From: Exilibacterium tricleocarpae | GTDB taxonomy: Bacteria; Pseudomonadota; Gammaproteobacteria; Pseudomonadales; Cellvibrionaceae | DNA length: 64,000 nt | Reading direction: 5' to 3' | NCBI RefSeq assembly: GCF_007004655.1 | Contig: NZ_ML660105.1 | Coordinates: 62,001 to 126,000 of the forward strand | Shown: piece after piece, positions 37,227 through 46,366 of the stretch | Numbering within the stretch: position 1 is the stretch's first letter | Layout: each line of letters starts with the position of its first letter | Program-made: the position numbers and the translations under genes | The notes under the pieces: generated by a model | Seen by the model: the letters and a program-made list of their open reading frames with translations, nothing else | Told to the model about the DNA's origin: nothing | Databases searched by the model: none

Positions 37227-38141
37227 AGCCCGTGTCCCCTAGCCCGCACCTAGCCCGCAAACTTGGCGCGCCATTTATAGAACTGAGCAGAGCTCATACC
37301 GTGCTCCCGGCAGAGATCGGGGACGGATACACCGTTCTCATTCTGCTTCAAAATGGCCAGTATCTGGCTATCGCTGTAACGTGACTTTCTCATAGAAAAC
37401 TCCTCTCCGGTATTTTAATGGAATTTTCTACTTATAACCTCTGCGGATTTTTGGGGGGACTACATTACAACCGCCTTAAACAGACAGATGGCCCATTATT
37501 TCGAGGCCGTTACAAATCCATACTGGTCGATGCCAGCGAATATCTGCTCCAGGTAAGTCGCTATATTCATCGCAACCCGGTGGAGGCCCGGAAACCTTTG
37601 GTTAACCATCTAGTGTCCTACCCCTGGTCGAGTTATAGCACCTATGTGACGAAGCGAACTTGCCCGGCGTGGCTGTGCCGCGAGCCAATCTACGCGGAAA
37701 TCGGTGGTACATCAGCGAGGCAGGCCTATCGGGCGTATGTTGAAGAAGGTGTGGATGGAGAAATCCGCGAGTTTTATGGCAAGCCCGGGTTTTCTGTAAT
37801 ACTGGGGTCGAAAGTGTTTAGGGAAGAAGCGTGTGCGAATGCGATAAATGGGGGCCGGGAAGTATCGCGGAAGGGTTTAGTGGAGCCAGTGCCGATTGCA
37901 ACGGTGTTAGGTGCTGTTTCGACCTACTACGGATGTGAAAAAACATCGATTACTGTTAGCCGGCGCGGCCCTAGGGCGAATATACCGCGCTGGATAGCCA
38001 TGAAGTTGTGCCAGGACTTCTGTGGCCAACCACTTAGTGAAATCGGAAGGCCTTTGGAGTAGGTCATTACTCGACGGTATCGCAAACAATAGGGCGTCTT
38101 AGGGCTCTGTAAATACTATTAGTCAAGATTTGACCCCCTGA
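37088..38141 (+). pseudogene. REP-associated tyrosine transposase (RAYT/Y1_Tnp), disrupted
   Basis: The start MPRLGKLHIAGGYYHVFGRG is the RAYT N-terminus; a TAA follows after 28 codons although DVDKG continues after it. The middle is missing and replaced by an IS3-type fragment. The C-terminal half resumes near 37450 with YNRLKQTDGPLFRGRYKSIL and VSRYIHRNPVEA, open to 38062. There LSEIGR shifts frame: the next frame reads FGVGHYSTVSQTIGRLRAL, the usual DnaA-like tail, and a further shift gives VNTISQDLTP before TGA at 38139-38141. Thus it carries one nonsense codon, one insertion/deletion and two frameshifts. Confidence 0.85.
37250..37393 (-). mobile_element. IS3-family orfA fragment inside the RAYT pseudogene
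   Basis: A 47-aa minus-strand reading, MRKSRYSDSQILAILKQNEN then VPDLCREHGMSSAQFYKWRA and KFAG before TAG. This is the helix-turn-helix start of an IS3-type OrfA, normally nearly 90 aa, so the rest is lost. GGAGAGGAG lies before its ATG. The fragment and its flank fill the gap between the two transposase halves and probably are the remains of an IS that inserted there. Confidence 0.8.
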
Positions 38142-38294
38142 TCTGATCTGTAAACAGCGCTGTTGTTGCCGCCGAGCCGCGTTCCAGACAGGCGATTGCG
38201 GATAATATGTACAAAATTTGAAATTTTTTCAACCTATAGCGCACCGGATTACAAGCGCAACGCCAGACAAAACGAGTCCAGCGCAACGCTTGCA

Positions 38295-39476
38295 TTACGA
38301 TGAACGCTCAATCAGATAGTTAAAGCCGCGCAAGGCGGGCACGTTTTCGCAGAGTATCTTGACGACGGTCAGTATCGGTGTGGCGAGCAGCGTGCCGGCA
38401 ATCCCCCAGAGCCAGGTCCAGAATACAACCGCAATGAAGACTGCCGTGGGTGTCAACGACAGGCGATGGCCGACGACGGCAGGAGTAATGACCTGACCTT
38501 CCAGCAAGGTGATGACGACGAACACCGCCGGGGCCAGCATGGCGGTGCCCAGGTTGTCGAAGGTTATCAGCCCGACCAGGGCGAGCAATACCGTGACCAC
38601 CATCGGGCCGATATAGGGTGCAAAGTTCAGTAAACCTGCAATTACCCCCCAAAAGAAAGGGTTGGGTATATCGAGAAGATACAGCGCAAACCCGACCACT
38701 ATGGAGAGGCAGGCATTGATAATCGAGATAGTGCCCAAATAGACCGACAGTTCCTGGCGCATACTTTTGGAAAGCCTGACCAACATTCGTTTGTTGGACC
38801 AGTTGGTGCCCAGTTTGGTCACCTGGCGGAGGAAGTGATCGCCGGAAGCGAGCAGGAAAAATGTCAGCACCACGCAGATCACCAGTGATCCCGAAAACAC
38901 CGGCAGGTCGTCGGTAATCAGTGACTCCATCCACGATGTCTCCTCGATTTCAACGACGATGGGTGCAGTGCCCTCCGGCAGCGGAAACTGTGCGTCTGCC
39001 AGTTGACTGACTTCATCGCCGACCGCCTGCAAATCGCTGAGCGAGCCTTTCACGGCGTAGAGCTTTTTATGCACGAGTCGCAGTTGATCCGGTAATTGAT
39101 TGACCCAGCGCGCGGCAGGTTCTGCGATGAGGTTGATGGCGAGCACGAAACTCGTCATCAGGATCATCACTACTATGGCCGACGTCAATGCCTGGGGAAC
39201 ATGGTAGCGCTTGGCCCAACGCACAATCGGCGAGAGTAACGAGCTGAGCAGGCAGGCCAGTGTGATCGGGATTAGAATTTCTTGGGCTTGGTGGATAAAC
39301 AGTCCCACTGCCAGTATTGTCAGTGTGGCCAGCAAGATGACTTTGGATTTCTCCAGTTTCCTGCTGCGCGCCTGACGGTTATAGGCCAGCTCGTCGGGTT
39401 TGGCAGCCAGTGTAGTGGCGGCGGGAGCCGGGTTGTCGATGTGGCTACCGGCGCTCTCCGTAATAGGGCGGGACAT
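38295..39476 (-). CDS. AI-2E-family (PerM/YdiK-type) transporter
   Basis: A 393-aa membrane protein with about seven or eight helices: an N-terminal pair of hydrophobic hairpins, a periplasmic loop of about 90 residues, and the conserved C-terminal region (LLNFAPYIGPMVVTVLLALV, then TLLEGQVITPAVVGHRLSL). Members include TqsA and various antiporters, so the substrate is not predictable. It is the last gene of a four-gene minus-strand set with the DUF883 protein. Confidence 0.9.
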   Translation of the reverse strand: MSRPITESAGSHIDNPAPAATTLAAKPDELAYNRQARSRKLEKSKVILLATLTILAVGLFIHQAQEILIPITLACLLSSLLSPIVRWAKRYHVPQALTSAIVVMILMTSFVLAINLIAEPAARWVNQLPDQLRLVHKKLYAVKGSLSDLQAVGDEVSQLADAQFPLPEGTAPIVVEIEETSWMESLITDDLPVFSGSLVICVVLTFFLLASGDHFLRQVTKLGTNWSNKRMLVRLSKSMRQELSVYLGTISIINACLSIVVGFALYLLDIPNPFFWGVIAGLLNFAPYIGPMVVTVLLALVGLITFDNLGTAMLAPAVFVVITLLEGQVITPAVVGHRLSLTPTAVFIAVVFWTWLWGIAGTLLATPILTVVKILCENVPALRGFNYLIERSS

Positions 39477-39539
39477 GAGGTCGCTCCGGGTTGGATGCAG
39501 ATGTGGGTGGTGAAAGAGCCGCAGAGACGATATAGGCTG

Positions 39540-39815
39540 CTATTGACCACCGGTTGCCGGGTACACCAGCGCCAGTACATATTTGACCAGACCGAGGGAA
39601 CTCAACGGCGTCATGCGTAAGTTTTTAGACTGCAGTGACTGCAACACCCCTCCGGCAATAAAGAAACCGGCGATCGTCGGGCCCTCGCCGATCTTTTTTA
39701 TCAGATGCGCCTTACACCTGGAGGTCGCTAAAGACAGATTGCATCGATCTCGCTGCAAGCGTTGCGCACAGGCCTCGACAGTCTCTACTTGAGTGCGCAC
39801 GAAAAAAGTTATCAT
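39540..39815 (-). CDS. Hypothetical 91-aa protein
   Basis: Starts MITFFVRTQVETVEACAQRL and includes a short hydrophobic stretch (TIAGFFIAGGVLQSL). No family recognised. Its ATG overlaps the stop codon of the upstream gene by four bases, which supports it as a real, coupled gene, and it stands 63 bp before the AI-2E-type gene in the same direction. Confidence 0.6.
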   Translation of the reverse strand: MITFFVRTQVETVEACAQRLQRDRCNLSLATSRCKAHLIKKIGEGPTIAGFFIAGGVLQSLQSKNLRMTPLSSLGLVKYVLALVYPATGGQ

Positions 39816-40252
39816 GTTGGCTGCCTCTGCTGAGAAACGGATGTGTTGTTGTTTTCACCGGCTCTATTCAAGGTTCTCGGGAAGCCGATCAGGGCCAAGA
39901 GGCGCTGAACCTGAGTCCACAGCCAGGTAATTAAAGCCAGCTGAACGACCACAAACCCGGCAGCTATCGCAGTAACCGGCACGTCACTGGTGTAGGCCCA
40001 GTAGGCCAGCGCGGCGTTGAGGGAGACCCAAACCACCAGGATCAGCCCGCTTAGAAACATCGTGGATGCCGCCACCAGCCACAGTGCCCGCATCGATAGC
40101 TGCCACTCAGCCTGGGCCAGTTGAGCGGTGCTGGCCAAGCTGTTTTTTGCCTGGCTGGAGATATCCTGCAAACACTCGATCAGCGTCACCTCCTCGGTCT
40201 TTGAGGAGGGGGCATGCTCGGGATTGTCTCTTGCCGGCTCATTTTCGTTCAT
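39812..40252 (-). CDS. Small inner-membrane protein, holin-3_6-like
   Basis: A 146-aa protein with a soluble N-terminal segment, an amphipathic helix (LAQAEWQLSMRALWLVAAST) and two membrane helices (about residues 57-85 and 93-115). The plan resembles the phage_holin_3_6/YqjE group that is commonly found beside DUF883 proteins, as here. It starts 13 bp after the DUF883 gene. Function is unknown; YqjD/YqjE relatives are stress-induced envelope proteins. Confidence 0.7.
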   Translation of the reverse strand: MNENEPARDNPEHAPSSKTEEVTLIECLQDISSQAKNSLASTAQLAQAEWQLSMRALWLVAASTMFLSGLILVVWVSLNAALAYWAYTSDVPVTAIAAGFVVVQLALITWLWTQVQRLLALIGFPRTLNRAGENNNTSVSQQRQPT

Positions 40253-40265
40253 GAGTCAGCGAACG

Positions 40266-40601
40266 CTAGCGCCGCAGCCAGGCGCTGAAGAGGACGCCGG
40301 CGGCAAACGCGAGACCCGCCGTCGCCAGAGGATTCTCTCTCGCCATTTGTCTGGCTTTGGATATGGACTCGTCGAACTGGGTTTTGAGACGCTCTTGATT
40401 TTCCCCTAATTTTTCCGCTGAAACGTCCGCTGTTCTGCGGAAACTGCGTTCGGCCGCCGCCGCGCGGTCGGCCGCTTTATCGACGGCTTCATGGGCGCCC
40501 TTGCGGGCCCTTTCAGTTACCGGAGATTCTGATGCCGCTGCATCGACCGCGTCATCAGTTGCGTCTGTTTCAAAATTAACGGTAGAGCCGGAATTGGCCA
40601 T
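40266..40601 (-). CDS. DUF883 (YqjD/ElaB-like) protein
   Basis: A 111-aa protein. A long helical region rich in Ala, Lys and Glu ends in RQMARENPLATAGLAFAAGV followed by LFSAWLRR, the C-terminal glycine/alanine membrane helix and Arg-rich end that define DUF883. E. coli members anchor ribosomes to the inner membrane in stationary phase. The ATG at 40601 has GAGGA upstream. First gene of the four-gene envelope set. Confidence 0.88.
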   Translation of the reverse strand: MANSGSTVNFETDATDDAVDAAASESPVTERARKGAHEAVDKAADRAAAAERSFRRTADVSAEKLGENQERLKTQFDESISKARQMARENPLATAGLAFAAGVLFSAWLRR

Positions 40602-40815
40602 GGTTTTTTCCTCGTCTGTGAGTTTTATCGACCTGCACCAGTAGATCAGCAATTACCGTGCCATTGGTCGGACAGCATTAACGGTTGGCGCCTAAGGTGG
40701 TTTTGGTGGCCTGCCCTGGGAAACGCAAATGCACAAGGTCTGTCGTCGGCGTCAGTACCGGTGCCAGTATGTCTCATCGCGCGGCTGCCCGTATTGACCC
40801 GGATCATAAATGGTT

Positions 40816-40831
40816 TTGGCACGAATGCTGC
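40816..40831 (+). promoter_or_regulatory. Sigma-54 (RpoN) promoter upstream of the DUF2383 gene
   Basis: TTGGCACGAATGCTGC has the GG and GC dinucleotides exactly ten bases apart, matching the consensus YTGGCACGrNNNTTGCW except for CTGC in place of TTGC and the final base. It faces the gene starting at 41000, leaving a leader of about 157 bases. The rest of the roughly 400-base divergent region (40602-40999) holds no supported gene. I did not identify an enhancer site. Confidence 0.7.
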
Positions 40832-40999
40832 GAAGAAGAAATTTCAGCAAAACAGTGAAGGCGAACCCTGGTGAGAAAACGCAGTGCCGGTTCGCGGCCA
40901 ATTCCCCGCTTGGGGAATCACTCCTTTGCCCATGGAAACGAGGTAGAACTGATGGCCGGTTACCGGCTGCTTATTATCAATTTGTCAATGAGGAAAACA

Positions 41000-41449
41000 A
41001 TGACTAACGGTAGTACCACTGAAGTGAAACACATCGCCGAGATAGTGAAAGTGCTGAATAGCGGTATAGATTTTTATCACGAAGCGCAGGAGGCTGTCGA
41101 TAACCCGGTTCTTGCAACCGTGTTCGAGTCTATGGTCAATGCGCGCAGGCGCGCGGTACAGCGACTGCAGCCCTATGCGGTGCTCGAGGAGGGCGAGGTT
41201 GAGGATGGCAGCTCTTTCAGTGTCGAGGTCCGTAAGCTGTATACCAAAATAATGGCCGCGGTGAAGTCCGACACGGAGCAAACATATATTAGTCAGCTTG
41301 AAGAAATAGAAGACAAAACACTGAATGAAGTAAAAACCGCATTGGAGAAGGATCAACCCGTGGCCTGTCGAGCCGCACTATCCGATATCCTTGCCGATAT
41401 TCAGGAGTGCCACGACAAGATGCTGACTTTGCAAAAAAGCAGGGAATAA
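41000..41449 (+). CDS. DUF2383 (PA2169-type) four-helix protein
   Basis: A 149-aa protein starting MTNGSTTEVKHIAEIVKVLN and including SGIDFYHEAQEAVDNPVLAT, ARRRAVQRLQPYAVLEEGEV and ECHDKMLTL. This is the PA2169/DUF2383 family, ferritin-like four-helix bundles lacking a clear metal site, mostly of unknown role and stress-related. GAGG lies before the ATG; the frame is open from 40871. The sigma-54 site at 40816 is its probable promoter. Confidence 0.88.
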   Translation: MTNGSTTEVKHIAEIVKVLNSGIDFYHEAQEAVDNPVLATVFESMVNARRRAVQRLQPYAVLEEGEVEDGSSFSVEVRKLYTKIMAAVKSDTEQTYISQLEEIEDKTLNEVKTALEKDQPVACRAALSDILADIQECHDKMLTLQKSRE

Positions 41450-41582
41450 CGGCGCCGGTCAATCCGGTTCTACCGGCGTGAAGGGCCCGCCTGCAACTGG
41501 TGCCTCGGGTGTTGCCCACAGTCGCCGCCGGCTGAGGGTTGTTCAACCCCGGTGGCGCAAATAACCCGGTTGGGGGTTGAAA

Positions 41583-42776
41583 TCAACCGACCACCCCCGC
41601 TGCCCGCAACGCGGCAATCTCATCATCGGTATAACCGCAGTCCTTGAGCACCGCTTCAGTATCGGCCCCCAATGGCCGGCCGATACTGCGGTAATCGGGG
41701 GCAGATGCGGAAAACTTGATCGGGCTGGCAATTTGCCTGCAGCCGCCCGCATTGCCCGGCACGTCCACAAACATCCCGCGGGCCTGAAAGTGCGGGTGCC
41801 GCTCGACTTCATCGAGCCGCAACACCGGTTCGATACAGGCGTCGCAACGGGCGAATATGTCTTTCCACTCGGCGAACGACCGGGTCAGGAAGACGGCCCG
41901 GACATCGTCCCGCAATTGTCGCTGCGCCTCGGGACTGGGATCGGCGCTGCGCTCGGCCCACTCGGGTTTGCCGATGGCGGCGAACAACTGTTGAGTAAAC
42001 TGTGGTTCCAAACTGCCGACAGAGAAATAGCGACCGTCCCGGGTCCGGTGATAGCCGTAAAAAATACCGCCGTTCAACACTTCGGTCGACAGTCCGGGCA
42101 CGCGGCCGTCGGCCAGGTAACCGGCGCCGAACAGAGTGGTCAGCGCCAGGGCGGCGTCGCTCATACTGATATCGATATGCTGGCCCACGCCGCTGGTCTG
42201 GCGCTGTATCACCGCCGCCAGTATGCCCATTACGGCGTGATGGGTGCCGCCGGCGATATCGGCGATCTGCGTGCCGGACAGTACCGGCCCGGTTTCCTCG
42301 CGGCCGCTGAAACTGGCCAGGCCGGCCAGCGCCAGGTAGTTGATATCGTGTCCTGCCCGATCCCGCAAAGGGCCGCTCTGGCCGTAGCCGCTCACCGAAC
42401 AGTAAATCAACTGCGGATTGACGGCGGCCAGGCTGTCGTAGTCGAGGCCGAGACGCGCCATAACGCCGGGGCGAAACTGCTCGATAACGATATCGTAGCT
42501 GGCCAGCAGTTTGTGGACGACGGCAATCGCCTCGGGCTGTTTTAAATCCAGTGCCACAGATTTTTTATTGCGGTTGAGCGTGGCGTGGGCGGCCGAGGTC
42601 TGCCCGCCGGCGCCGTCGTCGATATAGGGTGGCGTAAAGCGCACCATATCGGGCCGGGTGTGGGCTTCCACGCGCAGCACGTCCGCTCCCATATCGGCCA
42701 GCAACTGGGTGGCATAGGGGCCCGGCAGCAGGGTGGTGAAGTCGAGTATTTTCAATCCGTTCAGAGGTTGAGACAT
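41583..42776 (-). CDS. CaiB/BaiF-family CoA transferase (alpha-methylacyl-CoA racemase-like)
   Basis: A 397-aa class III enzyme. The family start LKILDFTTLLPGPYATQLLA, the VALDLKQPEA stretch, and SGTQIADIAGGTHHAVMG with the candidate catalytic Asp are seen. The closest functional group I would suggest is alpha-methylacyl-CoA racemase, which changes the stereochemistry of branched acyl-CoA before beta-oxidation. It sits with an acyl-CoA dehydrogenase, a hydratase/dehydrogenase and a thiolase in one direction, which fits that use. Confidence 0.88.
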   Translation of the reverse strand: MSQPLNGLKILDFTTLLPGPYATQLLADMGADVLRVEAHTRPDMVRFTPPYIDDGAGGQTSAAHATLNRNKKSVALDLKQPEAIAVVHKLLASYDIVIEQFRPGVMARLGLDYDSLAAVNPQLIYCSVSGYGQSGPLRDRAGHDINYLALAGLASFSGREETGPVLSGTQIADIAGGTHHAVMGILAAVIQRQTSGVGQHIDISMSDAALALTTLFGAGYLADGRVPGLSTEVLNGGIFYGYHRTRDGRYFSVGSLEPQFTQQLFAAIGKPEWAERSADPSPEAQRQLRDDVRAVFLTRSFAEWKDIFARCDACIEPVLRLDEVERHPHFQARGMFVDVPGNAGGCRQIASPIKFSASAPDYRSIGRPLGADTEAVLKDCGYTDDEIAALRAAGVVG

Positions 42777-42836
42777 AAGTATTACCGGTTGTTACCGATC
42801 GAGTGGCGCTGAATTGTTAGAGCATCGCCACCAAAG

Positions 42837-42861
42837 GTAGGCGCCTGAAGCGAGCACCATT
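42837..42861 (+). repeat. 25-bp dispersed repeat, copy 3
   Basis: Reads GTAGGCGCCT-GAAGC-GAGCACCATT, preceded by CCACCAAAG. It lies in the 120-bp gap between the acyl-CoA dehydrogenase and the CaiB/BaiF gene, more than 20 kb from copies 1 and 2, and differs from copy 2 in only two positions. Confidence 0.75.
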
Positions 42862-42899
42862 TTGCTCTGGCCCAAGTATACAAATGTAAGGGCGCCGCA

Positions 42900-44042
42900 T
42901 CACTCCATTAGCGAGCGGCTGATAATCAGCTTCATAATCTCATTGGTGCCGGCGTAAATACGCTGCACCCGGGAGTCGGCCCAGCCGCGGGCAATCGGAT
43001 ACTCCCACATATAGCCGTAACCGCCGTGCAGCTGCACGCATTCGTCCAGCACCCGGCACTGCAGTTCCGTGGTCAGCAGCTTGGCCTTCGCAGCGGTGGG
43101 CACATCGAGTTTACCCTCGCAGTGAAGCTCCAGGCAACGGTCGACGAAGACCCGCGCGGCGGTGACCTCGGTATCCATTTCCGCGAGTTTGAACTGCGTA
43201 TTCTGAAACGCGGCTATGGGTTTGCCGAAGGCCTTGCGCTCTTTCACATAGTCCAGTGTCTGTGCCAGCGCGCCCTCGGCGGCGGCCACGGCGGCGAGGG
43301 CGACCGACAGGCGCTCCTGGGGCAACTCCTGCATCAGGTAAATAAAGCCCTGGCCCTCGGCGCCGATCAGGTTTTCTTTCGGCACCCGCACATCCTGGAA
43401 GAACAGTTCCGAGGTGTCCTGTGCTTTCATCCCCACCTTGTCCAGATTCTTGCCCTTGGTAAACCCGGGGCTGTCGGCCTCCACCAAAATCAGGCTGGTG
43501 CCCATGGCGCCGGCCTCGGGATCGGTTTTCGCCACCACGATCACCAGGTCGGCCAGCTGACCGTTGGTGATAAAAGTTTTGGAGCCGTTGATAACATAGT
43601 GGTCGCCATCGAGCGCGGCGGTGGTTTTGACGCTCTGCAAATCCGAGCCGGTGCCCGGTTCGGTCATGGCGATGGCGGTGATCAGCTCGCCGCTGACACA
43701 GCGGGGCAAATACTTTTCTTTTAACAGATCGGTGCCGTAATTCATGATATAGGGCACGGCGATATCGGAGTGCAGGCCCCAGCCGATGCCGGAGAGTCCG
43801 GCCCGCGCCACCTCCTCGTCAATGATGGCGTTGTAGCGGAAGTCCACCCCGACACCGCCGTAAGTCTCCGGTACCGTCGGGCAGAGAAACCCCTGGGCGC
43901 CGGCTTTCTCCCACAGCGCCCGGTCGACCTGGCCGTCTTTTTCCCACTGGGCGTGGAACGGCGCGGCCTCGGTTTCCAGAAACTTGCGCACAGTGTCGCG
44001 AAACAGTTCCTGGTCGGTGTCGAATACAGTTCTTGGAATCAT
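42900..44042 (-). CDS. Acyl-CoA dehydrogenase
   Basis: A 380-aa FAD enzyme for the first beta-oxidation step. Signatures: AIAMTEPGTGSDLQSVKTTA, DYVKERKAFGKPIAAFQNTQ and the C-terminal RIYAGTNEIMKLIISRSL. The residue at the MCAD catalytic Glu place is Ala (YAGTNEI), as in LCAD- and isovaleryl-type enzymes that place the catalytic Glu in helix G; a Glu is present there in VAAAEGALAQ. It is preceded by the fadB-like gene in the same operon. Confidence 0.95.
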   Translation of the reverse strand: MIPRTVFDTDQELFRDTVRKFLETEAAPFHAQWEKDGQVDRALWEKAGAQGFLCPTVPETYGGVGVDFRYNAIIDEEVARAGLSGIGWGLHSDIAVPYIMNYGTDLLKEKYLPRCVSGELITAIAMTEPGTGSDLQSVKTTAALDGDHYVINGSKTFITNGQLADLVIVVAKTDPEAGAMGTSLILVEADSPGFTKGKNLDKVGMKAQDTSELFFQDVRVPKENLIGAEGQGFIYLMQELPQERLSVALAAVAAAEGALAQTLDYVKERKAFGKPIAAFQNTQFKLAEMDTEVTAARVFVDRCLELHCEGKLDVPTAAKAKLLTTELQCRVLDECVQLHGGYGYMWEYPIARGWADSRVQRIYAGTNEIMKLIISRSLME

Positions 44043-44096
44043 CTTTACTGGTCCTTACTGGCAGTGGTTGACACGCTCGGTCCGGCGGCGGCCGGG

Positions 44097-46256
44097 TCAG
44101 TCGTGATCGCGGTCGTGATCGTGATAAGTCGCGCCCTGTTCGGCTTTTTCGATCAGCGAATCCGGCGGTGTAAAGCGCTCGCCGTAGCGCTGCGCCAGGG
44201 TGCGGGCGCGGGCGACGAACTCGCGCGGCCCGTACTGATTGATAAACTGGATGACGCCGCCGGTCCAGGGCGGGTAGCCGATGCCGAAGATGGAACCGAT
44301 ATTGGCATCGCGCACGGCGGTGAGTACCTGCTCATCGAGACAGCGCACACTTTCCAGGGCCTGGATAAACAGCAGACGGTCTTTGATATCCTGCAGCGGT
44401 ATCTGGGCGTCGGCATTGTAAAATTGTGTCTGCAAACCCGGCCACAGGAATTTTTTACCCTGCTGCGGATATTCGTAGAAACCCTTGCCGGCTGCCTTGC
44501 CTGTGCGATCCTGTTCCAACAGGCGGTCGATTACCGCATCGGCGGGGTGGGCGCGGTAGCTCTTGCCCTCGGCTTCCAGGTCTTTGATGGTCTGGTTGCG
44601 CACCTTGGCGGCCAGTGACAGGGTCACTTCATCGGTGACGGCCAGGGGGCCGACGGGAAAACCGGCGAGGAAGGCGCCGTTCTCGATGGACGCCGCCGCG
44701 ATCCCCTCGCTCAACATGGCGATGCCCTCCTGGGTGAAGGTGCCGAAGACGCGGGAGGTAAAAAAGCCGCGACTGTCGTTGACTACGATCGGGGTTTTGG
44801 CGATCTGCTGCACAAAGTCATAGGCTTTGGCCAGGGTGGCGGGGTCGGTTTTTGCGCCGCAGATAATCTCCACCAGCGGCATTTTGTCCACCGGTGAGAA
44901 AAAGTGCAGGCCGATAAAATTCGCCGGTCGCGCCGAGGCTTCGGCCAGCCCGGTAATCGGCAGCGTCGAGGTATTGGAGGCAAACACGGCGCCGGCATCG
45001 AGGTGTGCTTCCGCCTGCGCGGTGACCTCTGCCTTCAGGGCCCGGTCTTCGAAGACGGCCTCGATAATCAGTTCGCAGCCGGCCAGATCGGCTGCGTTGC
45101 CGGTGGCTTTGATGCGGTCGAGCACCTGGTCCCGTTGCGCTGCGGTCATGCGGCCGCGGGCCACCCGCTTGTCCAGCAGTTTTGCCGTATAGTCCTTACC
45201 TGTTTCGGCCTGTTCGACGCTGACGTCTTTGAGCACCACGTCAATGCCGCGGGTGGCGCAGGCGTGGGCGATGCCGGCTCCCATCATGCCGGCGCCGAGA
45301 ATGCCTACCTTGTTTACCGTTTGCGCCTCGTAATCCACTGGCCGACTGGCGCCGGCCTTGATCTCATTGAGCTGGTACCAGAAAGTGCCGATCATATTCT
45401 TTGCCACCTGACCGGCGGCGAGTTCGGCGAAATAGCGCGATTCGATGCGGATGGCAGTGTCGAAATCCACCTGCAACCCTTCCACCGCGGCACTGAGTAT
45501 GGCTTCCGGTGCCGGCATCACACCCTTGGTCTTGCTCTTCAGAATGGCAGGTACAATCGGCAACATTTGGGCAAAGGCCGCCTGCTTGGGCGCACCGCCC
45601 GGGATTTTGTAGCCCGGTTGGTCCCAGGGTTGCCGGGCCTCGGGATTGGCCTTGATCCAGGCGGCGGCCCGGGCCAGCAGGTCCTTTTCATCTTCGGCCA
45701 ATTCGTGCAGCAGGCCGCTGTCCAGACCCGGTTGCGGTTTGAACTGCCGGCCCTCGGCCAGGTAGGGCATGGCCGCCTGCAAGCCGAGCAGGCGGGTCAT
45801 GCGCACCACGCCGCCACCGCCCGGCAGCAGACCCAGGGTCACCTCGGGCAGGCCCAGCGCAATGCGGTTGTCGTTTACGGCGATGCGGTGATGGCAGCTC
45901 AGGGCCAGTTCCCAGCCGCCGCCGAGGGCGGCGCCGGCAATGGCGGCCACCACCGGCACCCCCAGCGTCTCGAGGTGTCGCATGCTGGTCTTGGTGGCCT
46001 GGGCGCCGGCGAAGAGCTGGCCGGCTGTCTCCGGCGTGACCGCAACCAGAGTGTCCAGGTCGCCGCCGGCGAAGAATGTCTTTTTGGCCGAGCGCAGGAT
46101 CACACCGATCTTGTGCTTGTCTTCCTGAAGCTGTTGCACGGCCCGCTGCAGGTCGAGGCTGAACTGCTCGTCCATCAGGTTGGCGGAGCCCTGCGGGCGG
46201 TCGAGAATCAGGTGAACGATATTATCTGGGTCTTTTTCGTAGCGAATGGATTTCAT
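44097..46256 (-). CDS. Fused enoyl-CoA hydratase / 3-hydroxyacyl-CoA dehydrogenase
   Basis: A 719-aa FadB/FadJ-type bifunctional protein. The N-terminal crotonase part has FAGGDLDTLVAV and AALGGGWELALSCHHRIA. The dehydrogenase part begins near residue 315 with KVGILGAGMMGAGIAHACAT and has catalytic FIGLHFFSPVDKMPLVEII. The C-terminal HxxRD-like tail (HDHDRDHD) is a low-complexity oddity. Length matches FadJ rather than the longest FadB. The thiolase lies 110 bp upstream. Together they would carry out beta-oxidation steps two and three. Confidence 0.93.
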   Translation of the reverse strand: MKSIRYEKDPDNIVHLILDRPQGSANLMDEQFSLDLQRAVQQLQEDKHKIGVILRSAKKTFFAGGDLDTLVAVTPETAGQLFAGAQATKTSMRHLETLGVPVVAAIAGAALGGGWELALSCHHRIAVNDNRIALGLPEVTLGLLPGGGGVVRMTRLLGLQAAMPYLAEGRQFKPQPGLDSGLLHELAEDEKDLLARAAAWIKANPEARQPWDQPGYKIPGGAPKQAAFAQMLPIVPAILKSKTKGVMPAPEAILSAAVEGLQVDFDTAIRIESRYFAELAAGQVAKNMIGTFWYQLNEIKAGASRPVDYEAQTVNKVGILGAGMMGAGIAHACATRGIDVVLKDVSVEQAETGKDYTAKLLDKRVARGRMTAAQRDQVLDRIKATGNAADLAGCELIIEAVFEDRALKAEVTAQAEAHLDAGAVFASNTSTLPITGLAEASARPANFIGLHFFSPVDKMPLVEIICGAKTDPATLAKAYDFVQQIAKTPIVVNDSRGFFTSRVFGTFTQEGIAMLSEGIAAASIENGAFLAGFPVGPLAVTDEVTLSLAAKVRNQTIKDLEAEGKSYRAHPADAVIDRLLEQDRTGKAAGKGFYEYPQQGKKFLWPGLQTQFYNADAQIPLQDIKDRLLFIQALESVRCLDEQVLTAVRDANIGSIFGIGYPPWTGGVIQFINQYGPREFVARARTLAQRYGERFTPPDSLIEKAEQGATYHDHDRDHD

Positions 46257-46366
46257 AGCGGTGTCCGGTAATCATTGCAAACGTTAAATCGGCGTTCCTG
46301 GGGGCCTGATAAAGGCAGCGGCTCGATAAAGTTGGCGGCGTGATAACTTTGGTTGCTTAACAGCTA

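Noticed and set aside
44904-46271. Plus-strand ORF of 455 codons
   Set aside because: Antisense to the FadB/J-type gene.
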